From assembly GCA_002493905.1 (NCBI GenBank), contig DLAJ01000017.1:186001-250000 (forward strand): a stretch of DNA of 64,000 bases. The letters run 5' to 3'. Positions 1-9,112 of the stretch are shown here, in pieces (positions within the stretch are counted from its first letter, which is position 1; each line of letters opens with the position of its first letter). This stretch comes from Lachnospiraceae bacterium UBA7050. GTDB lineage: Bacteria; Bacillota; Clostridia; Lachnospirales; Lachnospiraceae. The notes beneath the pieces were generated by a model, which made no database searches, was not told where the DNA came from, and worked only from the letters and a program-made list of their open reading frames with translations. The position numbers were made by a program, and so were the translations under genes.

Positions 1-153
1 GGCAGACGCCATACGGTCTATGTGTGTCGTGCTATCCGCAGATCGGGCATCCTCCGCATTTGCTTTGTTCTTTCCGTCTCTGCCCGCGTGATTATCATTT
101 GTTATAAGGCGGCCGAAAGTCCTTGTCATATAGTTTACATGAATGGTATTCAA
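1..153 (-). CDS. Possible hypothetical protein, 5' part only, runs off the left edge
   Basis: An open minus-strand frame of 51 codons reaches the window edge without a stop. It could start at a TTG at 153, which has a GGAGGGG Shine-Dalgarno a few bases upstream, or at an ATG at 129. It overlaps the 3' end of the LytTR gene in another frame. The predicted peptide is hydrophilic and rich in N, D, A and R, with no recognisable domain. If real, it is the next gene of the operon containing the FliD-C-like and LytTR genes. Only about 50 residues are visible, so chance openness cannot be excluded. Confidence 0.3.
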   Translation of the reverse strand, partial: MNTIHVNYMTRTFGRLITNDNHAGRDGKNKANAEDARSADSTTHIDRMASA

Positions 154-937
154 CAAAATTCCCCTCCTCCCCATTCTTATGGTTCTCCGGAAAAGCTCCG
201 CCTCCCGCGTAATCCGTCCGGTGCTTTTTCTGATAATCTGCAAATTCCCGCTTCACATAGGCATATCTGGACTTTGGAACAGAAATTTCCATAGAAACTC
301 CTGTTCCTCCCGTCAGATACAGCACATAGCTGCTGATCTTTTTCACATACTGCATATTGACGAGGAAACTTCTGTGGGCGCGCACAAATCCGAATGGCAC
401 AAGCATCTCCTGAATTTCATCCAGCTTCCGGTACATCCGGTATGAGGCATACGCAGTATAAAAAACATTTTTATGCCGGTCTGTCTCCACATAAAGGATG
501 TCAGAAACCTTCAGCAGATACTCTCCTTCCACAAAAGAAAAACGCATCTTGTTTTCAATCTCCCCAAATTCACCGATCATCTCGTCAAGGCATTGCGCCA
601 ATGTATCACTCAAACGGTCTTTCATCAGAAAGCGTGCAGCCTTTACACGGTATCCGTCAATCGCGTCCTTCACATGGTCACTTACCAGAATGACATACAA
701 GTCCGGATAACGGTCCTTGAGATGTTTTGCGGCATCCAAACCGCCGTTTTCCTTCGGACTTATGCCCAAAAAGACAATGCGGCACTCCTGTACCCAGTCA
801 TCCGATTCTAAAAGCGGCTGCACCGACTCGAATTCTCTAAGTTCCATTGTCTGTTCTTTTTTTCTTCCATAATCCCTGATCAATTCCCTGAGTTTTGCTC
901 TGTCCTCCTGATTCTCGTCACAAACAGCCAGTTTCAT
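95..937 (-). CDS. LytTR-family response regulator with degenerate receiver
   Basis: This is a 280-residue protein. Residues 1-115 resemble a CheY-like receiver, with an acidic pocket near D7-E8-N9. The position of the phospho-acceptor aspartate, at the end of the third strand (IVFLGIS), is glycine 58. Residues 130-235 form a LytTR DNA-binding domain, with the typical segments ILYVETD and FVRAHRSFLVN. A tail of about 45 hydrophilic residues follows. Classical LytTR regulators bind direct repeats upstream of targets when phosphorylated; without the Asp this one probably works without phosphotransfer. The start is ATG with GGCGGAG just upstream, 47 bp after the FliD-C-like gene, so the two are probably cotranscribed. 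No partner kinase is adjacent. Confidence 0.85.
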   Translation of the reverse strand: MKLAVCDENQEDRAKLRELIRDYGRKKEQTMELREFESVQPLLESDDWVQECRIVFLGISPKENGGLDAAKHLKDRYPDLYVILVSDHVKDAIDGYRVKAARFLMKDRLSDTLAQCLDEMIGEFGEIENKMRFSFVEGEYLLKVSDILYVETDRHKNVFYTAYASYRMYRKLDEIQEMLVPFGFVRAHRSFLVNMQYVKKISSYVLYLTGGTGVSMEISVPKSRYAYVKREFADYQKKHRTDYAGGGAFPENHKNGEEGNFVEYHSCKLYDKDFRPPYNK

Positions 938-984
938 ACTCCGCCCTCACTTAAGTCCATATTGATGTCTGATCCCCCCGCTGT

Positions 985-1656
985 CTATCCCCATGCATCG
1001 TATCTGTTCTTTGTATACCGCATTGCAGCTGCTTCGCTTCCGTCCTTTTGGTAAAGGGCGCCGGCACTCGTCTGATTAGATGACGCATAATCTGCAATTT
1101 TCTCCGACAAAAACGATAAGGAATCCGCAAATCCGTCTTTCCCGGAAAAAGCCTTTTTAACCGTCTCCCGGTCTGCGGCGGCCCATTTTCGTTCATCAAT
1201 GAAAAGCTTCCCGTTTTTGCCCGCTGTGATGCCGGCTGCAGAAAGCTGCTTTTCATGTTCTTCTACCAGCGATTTTAAGCTCTTCCTGTAAAAGGAATCC
1301 AACAGCCCGCTGCTTCCCGAAAAAGTTTCCAGAACTGCATTGTACTGTTTCACAAGTTCTTCTGCTTTTTCTCCCAACTCCTCCTTATTTTTTGTAGTAT
1401 CAGCGGCATCATAAATACTTTCCCCGCCATCACCGGAAAGCTCCTTGGCTGCAGCGTTCAGACGCCTGGCCGCATCCTCCTGTTTTTCATAATTCTGTTG
1501 TCTGCGCGGACTTTCAATTTCGGCTTCCATATTCCGCTCAAAAGGAAGCGCATTCGTTTTGTCCTTATTAAATACATAATTTAACATACTGGTTGTGTGA
1601 ACCGGAATGCCCGCTTTTCTTGCCGCCTCATTCAACATTTGTGTCGTAATTCTCAT
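985..1656 (-). CDS. Conserved hypothetical protein with FliD-C-like C-terminal half
   Basis: This 223-residue soluble protein has no signal peptide or membrane segment. The N-terminus (MRITTQMLNEAARKAG) resembles the start of flagellin-like or hook-associated proteins. Residues about 100-205 resemble the C-terminal domain of the flagellar cap protein FliD: a helix with YNAVLETFSGSSGLLD, then SLVEEHEKQL, AAGITAGKNGKLFIDE and an FSGKDGFADSL-type motif. At 223 residues it is far shorter than FliD (usually over 400) and lacks the FliD N-terminal half. It is probably a flagellum-related accessory protein, or an unrelated protein sharing a coiled-coil plan. The start ATG has a GAAAGGAGAC ribosome site. 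The LytTR gene follows. The FliD resemblance is by eye only. Confidence 0.6.
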   Translation of the reverse strand: MRITTQMLNEAARKAGIPVHTTSMLNYVFNKDKTNALPFERNMEAEIESPRRQQNYEKQEDAARRLNAAAKELSGDGGESIYDAADTTKNKEELGEKAEELVKQYNAVLETFSGSSGLLDSFYRKSLKSLVEEHEKQLSAAGITAGKNGKLFIDERKWAAADRETVKKAFSGKDGFADSLSFLSEKIADYASSNQTSAGALYQKDGSEAAAMRYTKNRYDAWG

Positions 1657-1966
1657 CCGCTGTCTCCTTTCTGTTAAATATTTGCATTAAAAAGCGACAA
1701 AATCCCTCCGTTTTTTCCATCCGTGGAATTTTGCCGCTCTCCATAGCATTACAGCACAATGCCTGCATATTCTATATCGGTACACGTTTCTGTCACAGCA
1801 ACCCAAATGACACCGACCGCCTATGAAATGACACAAAAAGGCGCCCGCTCCGGCAATGTCCCTGCTTAAAAACGAACGCCGCCACGCTTTGCGAGCCGGC
1901 TTATCGCAACAAAATAAGAGCCTGCATACTGCAGACTCTTAAATAAAGTATCTGGTCTAAAACTTA
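1657..1966. other. Intergenic region, 310 bp
   Basis: No protein-coding signal was found here. It contains the terminator of the hybrid kinase gene at 1911-1940 and presumably the promoter of the FliD-C-like gene. On the minus strand an ACCGATAT sequence (about 1773-1780) is close to the sigma-28 -10 consensus, but no TAAA box lies 15-16 bp upstream. Two short copies of GTGTCATTT (minus strand, around 1808-1835) were noticed without an obvious function. Confidence 0.5.
1911..1940 (-). terminator. Rho-independent terminator after the hybrid kinase gene
   Basis: The minus strand reads AAGAGTCTGCAGTATGCAGGCTCTT followed by ATTTT, starting 26 bp after the kinase stop codon. The stem has one mismatch and the T-run is short. 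Confidence 0.65.
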
Positions 1967-4900
1967 TCAGTGAAGGTACTGACTAAGTACATTCATGAAC
2001 ACTTTAATATCTAACGGCTTTGCAATATGCGCATTCATACCGTTTTTGATCGCCGCCTCCCGGTCTTCCTCCAGTGCATTCGCTGTCATGGCAATAATTG
2101 GCAGATCCTTTACATCATTTCTCGACAGGCTCCGGATCGCCCTGGTTGCCTCATAACCGTTCATGATCGGCATCTGGACATCCATCAGCACGACATCATA
2201 ATAGTTTTCTTCTGATCTGCGCACCATTTCAACCGCGTCCGTGCCATCCGGCGCAGATTCCACCTCAAAACCCGCCTCCGTCAGAATCACTTCAGCAACC
2301 TCACGGTTCAGTTCAATATCCTCTACAAGCAGAACCCGTTTCCCGCTGAAGTCATTCAAGGTCCACGACGAGTCTTCTGCATCCTTTTCGATCAGGTTAT
2401 TCGCGGAAAGCAATGCCGATTTCAGATCCGACATAAAGAGCGGTTTCGCACAAAAAGCAGTTACACCAGCTTCTTTGGCCTCCTCCTCAATATCAGTCCA
2501 GTCGTAAGCTGTTAAAATAATGATTGGCGCCTCGCTTCCTACCGCACTGCGGATCTTCCGCGCCGTTTCGATACCGCTCATTTCCGGCATCTGCCAGTCA
2601 ATAATATAGGTATGGTAGGAATCTCCCTCTTCGTGTGCTTTCTTTGCACGGTATGCTGCTTCCCTGCCCGATGTCGTCCACTCTGCGCGCATGCCGATCT
2701 GACTCAGCATTTTACTTACGCTGTCGCATACATTAAAATCATCGTCCACTACCAGCGCCCGCAGACCGGATAACTGCCTGATCTGTGCCGCGTTCTTCTC
2801 CACATCCTGCAGCTTTAAGCTGAGCGATACCTTAAAAGTACTGCCCTTGCCAACTTCACTCTCAACAGAGATTGTTCCGTTCATCATCTCGACGATATTT
2901 TTGGTGATCGCCATGCCGAGTCCTGTGCCTTCAATTCCGGTGCGGGTCGTTGTAGATTCCCGTTCGAACGGTTCAAACACATGCTGAAGGAAATCAGAAG
3001 CCATACCAATCCCCGTATCTTTGATGATGAACACATAATCTCCATACCCATGCCTGAAGGTGGTCTTCTGCTGGATACGGAAAGAAATACTGCCATGAGC
3101 AGGCGTATATTTCACGGCATTGCTGAGCAGATTGATAAAGACCTGATTGAGCTTTAACGGGTCTGCGATCACATCCTCATTGACAACCTCAAACGTGTCG
3201 ATAAACAGATCGAGCTGTTTTGCTTTCACCTGAGGCTGGATGATATTAACCAGATTATGCATCAGTTCAGAAATATTGCATTCCTGCTCTTTAATCTGCA
3301 CTTTACCGCTTTCAATTCTGCTCATGTCAAGGATATCATTAATCAGACTGAGCAGATGGTTGCTGGAAGAGAGGACCTTTTGCAGACAATCCCGGACCTG
3401 ATCCTTATTATCAATGTGACTGACTGCAATTGTTGTAAAACCGATGATCGCATTCATTGGCGTGCGGATATCATGTGACATATTGGAAAGGAACGTTGTC
3501 TTCGCCGCATTGGCATGCTGCGCCTGCAGCAGCGCATCCTGCAGCGCCTGTGTCTGCTCGCGCTGTTTTTGAACCTGCTCTGTAATTTCCTTTAACACAG
3601 CCATGACCACAATATCGCCCGTTTCATCATCTCTTGTCATAATGAAACTCTGTTTTATACAGATATGCTTTTCCGCAGAACCCCAGCTCCAATAATCAAT
3701 ATTAACTTCAGCCTCTCCGCGGTCAAAACTTTTTTTGAGATAATCCACATTGACGACTCTGTCAAACTCTTCTCTGGATTCATCCAGCACCAGTTCCCGC
3801 CAGCGCTTAAAAAATTCAGACGCACTGCACGGAGCCTCGAGCCCGGTCTTTTGGAGCAGCGACAAAATCTTTCCGTTGATCTCGCACACAATATCATTTT
3901 CAATTAAATCTTTTGTCAGATTGAAGTCATAAGTACAGACCGCATTCGAGGTAATCGCGATCCGGTACTGGCGCTCTTTCCTGTTTGCAACCGCCATTTC
4001 TGACTGAATCCGCAATTCCCTTTCCTTTGCTTCCGTAATGTTCTGTCTCGTAAACAGCACTTTACTTGCCAGACCATTCTTCCGCTCTAAGCAGATCACG
4101 TTAAAATGTTTCCATTCCGGTTTCCCGTCATGCATTAAATGGCATTCAAAGAGAAGATCATTATGCTTTTTCATCGCCTCTATGATCGTATTCTTATCAA
4201 GAAACTCGGCAAACTCTTCCCGATGGTCGTCTTCAATCATCATTGAGCACAAATGCGCTGTCAAGTCCTGATAGTTTCCCTTAACCGGAATGGTTTCGTC
4301 CTCCGGTCTGGTACCTGCCAGATATTGATAAGTATCCGTTTCAAAATCAACCATTGTAAAACGGGTAAACAGGGTATTCACGCCGCTGATGATATAACCC
4401 ATTTCCCTGTTTTCCTGTTGCAGGCGCTTTTTCTCTCTTCTTGCTTCTAAGAGCATCGTTGCAATATAAAGAAGGAACAGAACAATCAATCCGGCTTCCA
4501 GACGGATTCCAACCATATTTTCTGCCCGTATCATTGTCTCCGTAACACTTTTGGGAAACGTCTGAACAAGGACAAAATTATGATTAGACAGATACCTCAC
4601 GCAGATATTATCCGTTTTGCTTCCGGGTTTGCAGACAAATGCACCCTCTCCCCCATTTTCAAAAACAGCTCCGGCCTGCTGCGCCGTCACCTCATCAATC
4701 ATTCTCATCTGGACAAGTATATCAATCATACTTCCATCATGCGTCTTTGAATCCGAGCATGCAAGAATCCGCCCGTCCGGCATACACAGATGAACTGCCG
4801 CCGATTCTCCAAAATAAGTTGTTTCAAGCATATCCTTTAAGTATTCTTCCGCCAGATACGCCCCTCTTAGGACGCCGATGATCTTTCCGTCAAAATAGAC

Positions 4901-5356
4901 AGGCGCATAAAAACAGAGCATCGTTTCACTGTATAATTCTGAGTCAAAAACGACGGATATGCCGCTATTTCCCTGCATACCTAAAATATAATAATCCCTT
5001 CCGGCCGCGTCCGAAGTCTGCCCGTCAGATGCATGGTTCAACCCGTCCGCATCCGTATAGACCATAGCGTCAAAGATCGCTTTATCGTCAACCTCCTTCA
5101 GGGCTTGTGTGGAAACTTCCGTTGAAGAAAGGCCTGCGCCCAAAAAATGAGCATAGGTATTCACTAAATTTAATGCATTGCTCAATTCATCATCTATCTT
5201 ATCCGCCGTCTGACGCGCCGAATCCGCCGCATAGTTTTTATTCCTTTCTTCCATGCGTTTTCGATTCTGTGCCGTGTACCATTGGAATAGAATCACGATT
5301 GCTATCAAAAGTATTACAACATAAACCACTTTGCGTAAGTAATTTTTCTTCTTCAT
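1967..5356 (-). CDS. Hybrid sensor histidine kinase with dCache, PAS, HisKA, HATPase and two receivers
   Basis: This is a 1129-residue membrane kinase. Residues 10-27 form TM1. An extracytoplasmic dCache-like sensor covers about 35-275, and TM2 is about 283-302. Two PAS-like regions follow (about 320-445 and 460-595). The HisKA box is NMSHDIRTPMNAI with phospho-acceptor H628. The HATPase domain shows NAVKYTP, DTGIGM and GTGLGMAI. Two C-terminal receivers follow: one with VVDDD and acceptor in YIIDWQMP, the other with LVEDIE and VVLMDVQMP. The architecture suggests an intramolecular phosphorelay, but no HPt domain or output domain is visible, so the final target is unknown. It is transcribed alone from the promoter at 5459-5488 and ends at the terminator at 1911-1940. 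The ligand cannot be predicted. Confidence 0.9.
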   Translation of the reverse strand: MKKKNYLRKVVYVVILLIAIVILFQWYTAQNRKRMEERNKNYAADSARQTADKIDDELSNALNLVNTYAHFLGAGLSSTEVSTQALKEVDDKAIFDAMVYTDADGLNHASDGQTSDAAGRDYYILGMQGNSGISVVFDSELYSETMLCFYAPVYFDGKIIGVLRGAYLAEEYLKDMLETTYFGESAAVHLCMPDGRILACSDSKTHDGSMIDILVQMRMIDEVTAQQAGAVFENGGEGAFVCKPGSKTDNICVRYLSNHNFVLVQTFPKSVTETMIRAENMVGIRLEAGLIVLFLLYIATMLLEARREKKRLQQENREMGYIISGVNTLFTRFTMVDFETDTYQYLAGTRPEDETIPVKGNYQDLTAHLCSMMIEDDHREEFAEFLDKNTIIEAMKKHNDLLFECHLMHDGKPEWKHFNVICLERKNGLASKVLFTRQNITEAKERELRIQSEMAVANRKERQYRIAITSNAVCTYDFNLTKDLIENDIVCEINGKILSLLQKTGLEAPCSASEFFKRWRELVLDESREEFDRVVNVDYLKKSFDRGEAEVNIDYWSWGSAEKHICIKQSFIMTRDDETGDIVVMAVLKEITEQVQKQREQTQALQDALLQAQHANAAKTTFLSNMSHDIRTPMNAIIGFTTIAVSHIDNKDQVRDCLQKVLSSSNHLLSLINDILDMSRIESGKVQIKEQECNISELMHNLVNIIQPQVKAKQLDLFIDTFEVVNEDVIADPLKLNQVFINLLSNAVKYTPAHGSISFRIQQKTTFRHGYGDYVFIIKDTGIGMASDFLQHVFEPFERESTTTRTGIEGTGLGMAITKNIVEMMNGTISVESEVGKGSTFKVSLSLKLQDVEKNAAQIRQLSGLRALVVDDDFNVCDSVSKMLSQIGMRAEWTTSGREAAYRAKKAHEEGDSYHTYIIDWQMPEMSGIETARKIRSAVGSEAPIIILTAYDWTDIEEEAKEAGVTAFCAKPLFMSDLKSALLSANNLIEKDAEDSSWTLNDFSGKRVLLVEDIELNREVAEVILTEAGFEVESAPDGTDAVEMVRRSEENYYDVVLMDVQMPIMNGYEATRAIRSLSRNDVKDLPIIAMTANALEEDREAAIKNGMNAHIAKPLDIKVFMNVLSQYLH

Positions 5357-5458
5357 GCAAAAGAGTCCCTTCCGACGTCTGCCGTAATATTTTAGTCCGT
5401 ACTCTGGCAGGAAGCCGCTTCATCCACACTTCCTTCCATATCCATACGATCCTAAGTA

Positions 5459-5488
5459 ATTCTATGTTATAGGCGCTTATCATGTCAA
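5459..5488 (-). promoter_or_regulatory. Sigma-A promoter of the hybrid kinase gene
   Basis: The minus strand has TTGACA (5483-5488), an 18-bp spacer and TAGAAT (5459-5464). Transcription would start near 5452, giving a leader of about 95 nt before the ATG at 5356. Confidence 0.7.
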
Positions 5489-5526
5489 TACAATTGCGTG
5501 AAAAAGGATATTTTTCGGTTTCCAAC

Positions 5527-5559
5527 ACAAAAAAACAGCAGGGATCCTTTCCCTGCCGT
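5527..5559 (-). terminator. Terminator after the membrane metallophosphoesterase
   Basis: The minus strand has ACGGCAGGG, a 7-nt loop, CCCTGCTGT, then seven T residues. It starts about 47 bp after the stop codon of the gene at 5606. Confidence 0.85.
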
Positions 5560-5605
5560 TTTATGAATTGGTTCAGCATTTAGAAAAGTTTTAAGAAATA
5601 GAAAT

Positions 5606-7684
5606 TTATCGAAGAATATCCGTTAATGGAATTTGTTCAATCTCATAGGAAGAATCCTGATACAGTGTGATCAGCGTGCCGCCGCGCTGCTCTGTATCCT
5701 CATCAATTCCCGGCATTGCCAGATAATCAATGCTCATACCGTACGTAAGACGGATTCCGTCATATTCGACCGACAGATTATTGTAATGGTCATGCCCGCA
5801 GAACATCGCTTTTGTGCTGCCAAGCTCTTTTGCCATCGGAAAAAGACTGCTCGGATACTCAGAACAGCATACTTTATCGATCATCTTCTCCCTGTTAGCG
5901 CCAAAAAAATATTCCACCTCACCGCTGCCGGATTCATACAGTTCATAGGCTGTCCGGTATTCCTGCAGTGGCATATGAAAGAATAACAGCGAGGAAACAG
6001 TCTCTCCCTCCCGTTCCTGCAGCCGCTCTACTTCTGCGCGGTACCACTCCACCTGATCATCATGGATGTAATCGTAATCATTCATCACACCGTCAATATA
6101 GTCGTTGGAATCCAATATAAAGACTGCCTGATTTAAGCTCCCATCCGCATTTCTGATCTCGATCAACTGATTATTTCTGCCTGTAATATTAGGCTGCGTG
6201 TATGGATAAAGCAAATTTCCGGACGTCTGAAACGATAACGACTTGAATAACTCGTTGACTTCCCATGCCGTTGCGTTCGCCAATGATTCCGTATCGTGAT
6301 TTCCGTAAGCAAATGCCCACGGGACCCCCGTATTTCTCATAAAAGAGGCGAACTGCGTGATCGGCGCTGTGTTATTAAAAGAAAAAGACATGACGCCTAA
6401 CGGAAATACCAGATCGCCGGTCACGATCACAAGATCGGGCCGCGTATGCTCAATCAGGCGGTAACAGGCTGTAAGAGCCTGATAATCTTTTCCCGCCGAC
6501 TGCAGGCTCCCGCCCAGATGAATATCCGTAAGCTGCAGGATTTTGAACGCTTCCTTATCTGTCGTGATCGTATAAACACCACTGTTTTCATGATATTCAA
6601 TCCGGTCAGGTTCCGCATATAATCTGCTGACCGTAGATATATAAGGCTGAAGCAGGAACCGGTCTATCTGCATCAGATGATATCCGGTTATGAGTACAAG
6701 AAATGCGCCGATCACTGCCGCACGTCTGATATTCATATGAATATTTTTTGTTACATAGGGCTGGCGTATCGTCAGATTCGCTACCATACACAAAATGCCA
6801 TACGCTACAACCATCGCGGAAAAAATGCCAAACAGATTTTCCACCTTATTCCTTAGCAAAAAAATAAACAGTGTGCACAGGCACCAGTATAAGAATGACA
6901 TCAGAATCATCCGAAGGCTGTAACCTGCCATGGCTTTTCTTTTTTCCTTAGAAAATACACGTCCTATCCACCATGAACAGACAGCATTTTTTATCACGGC
7001 GTAGACAACAAGTTCAATCATCAGCACTGCCGAATAAATGGAGGAAAAAACTTCTCCCAGATTCATACCCATTTTCAAAATTGCAACGATAAAAAGGTAG
7101 ATCAGGCAGAACAGCCCTGCGACTGCCACTCCAAAGCTGTTGATCATTCGTTTGTAGTATTGATCTGTCTGTTTTCTGACATATTTCTCAGCCTTTGCAT
7201 CCAGACAGACCGACTCATACCGGAATAAGTTTCTGTTTTGACAAATAAAAATACCGCATAATACAGTAATCACTGCATAGACGGCAGTCTGAACCGACCA
7301 AAAGAGATTGGGATGAAGAAAAAGATTGATCAGCGCAACAAGTGTAAAAACAGCAAACACAGAGCCGATATAGATTCCGCCCCTTACGGATCTAAACGCA
7401 TGCACAATTTCTTTTTTTGTGCTGATGTGCCTGTCGGCCCTCCAGTTTTCTATCTGCTCGGACGTATATCCGGCAAATTTTGCGGCATCCTCTACCGTTC
7501 CATACCTGCTCATTAGGACACCGGCGGCCTGAATTTCGCTGTGCTCTGCAGTAAGCTTTTCATATTCGCTTTGAAAGGCCGCAGTAACCCGCTCTTTTGC
7601 CGTCACCACGGCTTCACAATATAATTCGTTTTCAAAAATATGAGCTACGATTTCCTCAATCTGAATCTTATTATGGTAAGCCAC
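5606..7684 (-). CDS. Membrane protein with C-terminal calcineurin-like metallophosphoesterase
   Basis: The protein is 692 residues. The N-terminal 85 residues are soluble and helical. Next come several hydrophobic segments (about residues 100-350, arranged in pairs), and then a metallophosphoesterase domain of about 310 residues. All metal-binding blocks are present: TDIHLGG, VTGDLVFP, YGNHDTES, FFHMP and FCGHDHYNN. The substrate may be a phosphodiester, as in YkuE-like membrane phosphoesterases, but this is not shown. The start is GTG at 7684 with AAAGGGATG upstream. The gene is monocistronic by layout, with a 129-bp AT-rich gap upstream and a terminator downstream. Pairing the catalytic domain with a large membrane region suggests action on lipid-linked or surface substrates. 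Confidence 0.85.
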   Translation of the reverse strand: MAYHNKIQIEEIVAHIFENELYCEAVVTAKERVTAAFQSEYEKLTAEHSEIQAAGVLMSRYGTVEDAAKFAGYTSEQIENWRADRHISTKKEIVHAFRSVRGGIYIGSVFAVFTLVALINLFLHPNLFWSVQTAVYAVITVLCGIFICQNRNLFRYESVCLDAKAEKYVRKQTDQYYKRMINSFGVAVAGLFCLIYLFIVAILKMGMNLGEVFSSIYSAVLMIELVVYAVIKNAVCSWWIGRVFSKEKRKAMAGYSLRMILMSFLYWCLCTLFIFLLRNKVENLFGIFSAMVVAYGILCMVANLTIRQPYVTKNIHMNIRRAAVIGAFLVLITGYHLMQIDRFLLQPYISTVSRLYAEPDRIEYHENSGVYTITTDKEAFKILQLTDIHLGGSLQSAGKDYQALTACYRLIEHTRPDLVIVTGDLVFPLGVMSFSFNNTAPITQFASFMRNTGVPWAFAYGNHDTESLANATAWEVNELFKSLSFQTSGNLLYPYTQPNITGRNNQLIEIRNADGSLNQAVFILDSNDYIDGVMNDYDYIHDDQVEWYRAEVERLQEREGETVSSLLFFHMPLQEYRTAYELYESGSGEVEYFFGANREKMIDKVCCSEYPSSLFPMAKELGSTKAMFCGHDHYNNLSVEYDGIRLTYGMSIDYLAMPGIDEDTEQRGGTLITLYQDSSYEIEQIPLTDILR

Positions 7685-7813
7685 TGTAACATCCCTTTTG
7701 GTTATTTTTGTAAATTTTATTTTTTAATCATGTTTCTATCGTTTACTCCAAAGCATGCCGTCGATTTTTTAATTTCGTATTTCCATTCCCGTTTTCTGTA
7801 CTTTTCCTTTATT

Positions 7814-9112
7814 CTATTTCTTCGCCCGTGACAGCATCACCACACACTCCACATGCTCCGTAAACGGAAACATATCGTACGGAAACGCCTCTTTTGGCAC
7901 ATATCCATGAGAACGGAATATCTGCAGATCACGTGCAAGCGTTTCCGGATTACAGGAAATATAAACAACACGCGCCGGCGAAAGCTTTTGAACAGCTTTG
8001 ATAAATTCTTCTGTGCTTCCGCTGCGCGGAGGGTCCAAGATCACAATGTCCGCTGTATCGCCGCATTCCGCCATCTGTACCATAAACTGCGCGGCGTCCG
8101 CTTGATAAAACCGGATGTTTGATACCGCATTTCTTTTGGCGTTTGAGACCGCGTCGCGCACCGCATCCTGATTCAGTTCAATGCCTATCACTTCTCCGGC
8201 ATTTTTTGAAGCGATGATGCCGATCGTTCCTGTCCCGCAGTAAGCATCAAGTACACGTTCCTTTCCTGTCAGTTCCGCTAACTCTAATGCCTTTTGGTAC
8301 AGGAGTTCGGTCTGCCTTGGATTCACCTGATAAAAAGACGATGGAGAGATTCGGAACGTATAGCCGCAGAGCTGGTCCTCGATATACCCCTTCCCAAATA
8401 ATGGAACCATCCGCTCGCCAAGTACCATGCTTGTCCGCTTATCATTCACATTGAGCACGATCGTGGTAATCTCAGGATGAAGTGTGCGCAGTGCTTTGAC
8501 AAAATGATTTTTGGCAGGCAGGATCGGGCTTGAAAGTACAAGCACGACCATGACTTCTTTGCTGTGAAAACCTACGCGGATCAGGGCATGGCGGAATAAG
8601 CCATACCCGCTGTCCTCATCATATGCCTTCATTCGAAACTGCACAAGCAGAGTGCGGATATCCCGTATAATGGCATCCGCCGTCCCGCTTTCTAAGAGGC
8701 AGGAATCCACCGGTACGACATGATGCGTTCCCTCTTCATAAATACCGGAGCATATTTTACCTTTTTGATAAGAGAACACGGCATGTACTTTATTTCGATA
8801 ATGCGCAGGCTCTTTCATCCCCCGGATCTTATGAATCTCAGGACAGACTCCTTTAAGCAGCTCTTCTATCCGGCGCTGTTTTTTTTCAAGCTGGATATGA
8901 TACGGAAGGTGGATCATCGTACACCCTCCGCAGCGCTTTGCCGCCGGACAGAGATTTTGATTCTTTTCTCTGCTGGACGCCGGTTCTTTTTCGCCATTTG
9001 CCGCTCTTTTTTTGCTGATCGCCGTTCTTTCTCTGTCGTTAGGCGTTCTTTTCGTCTGCCGTCCCCTTCTATTGCTTCGGTCAATGCTGTTTTCCCGCTG
9101 TCCCCCGCTCAT
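7814..9112 (-). CDS. rlmD: 23S rRNA (uracil-5-)-methyltransferase, RumA/RlmD family
   Basis: This 432-residue protein belongs to the TrmA/RumA family and makes 5-methyluridine in 23S rRNA using SAM. An iron-sulfur cluster site is visible as C55, C61 and C64 (CPAAKRCGGC), plus a later Cys in VPVDSCLLE. The SAM-binding region includes LDAYCGTGTIG. The catalytic Cys lies in YISCNPETLARD, with ILDPPRSG ahead of it. The first 50 residues are a basic, low-complexity R/K/N-rich extension in place of the usual TRAM domain. The ATG overlaps the stop of the DUF1189 gene by four bases (ATGA), so translation is probably coupled. In Firmicutes one enzyme of this family (RlmCD) can modify two sites; which sites apply here is unknown. 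Confidence 0.9.
   Translation of the reverse strand: MSGGQRENSIDRSNRRGRQTKRTPNDRERTAISKKRAANGEKEPASSREKNQNLCPAAKRCGGCTMIHLPYHIQLEKKQRRIEELLKGVCPEIHKIRGMKEPAHYRNKVHAVFSYQKGKICSGIYEEGTHHVVPVDSCLLESGTADAIIRDIRTLLVQFRMKAYDEDSGYGLFRHALIRVGFHSKEVMVVLVLSSPILPAKNHFVKALRTLHPEITTIVLNVNDKRTSMVLGERMVPLFGKGYIEDQLCGYTFRISPSSFYQVNPRQTELLYQKALELAELTGKERVLDAYCGTGTIGIIASKNAGEVIGIELNQDAVRDAVSNAKRNAVSNIRFYQADAAQFMVQMAECGDTADIVILDPPRSGSTEEFIKAVQKLSPARVVYISCNPETLARDLQIFRSHGYVPKEAFPYDMFPFTEHVECVVMLSRAKK

Noticed and set aside
1765..1800. Possible sigma-28 promoter for the FliD-C-like gene
   Set aside because: The ACCGATAT box is good, but no TAAA box lies at the right distance.
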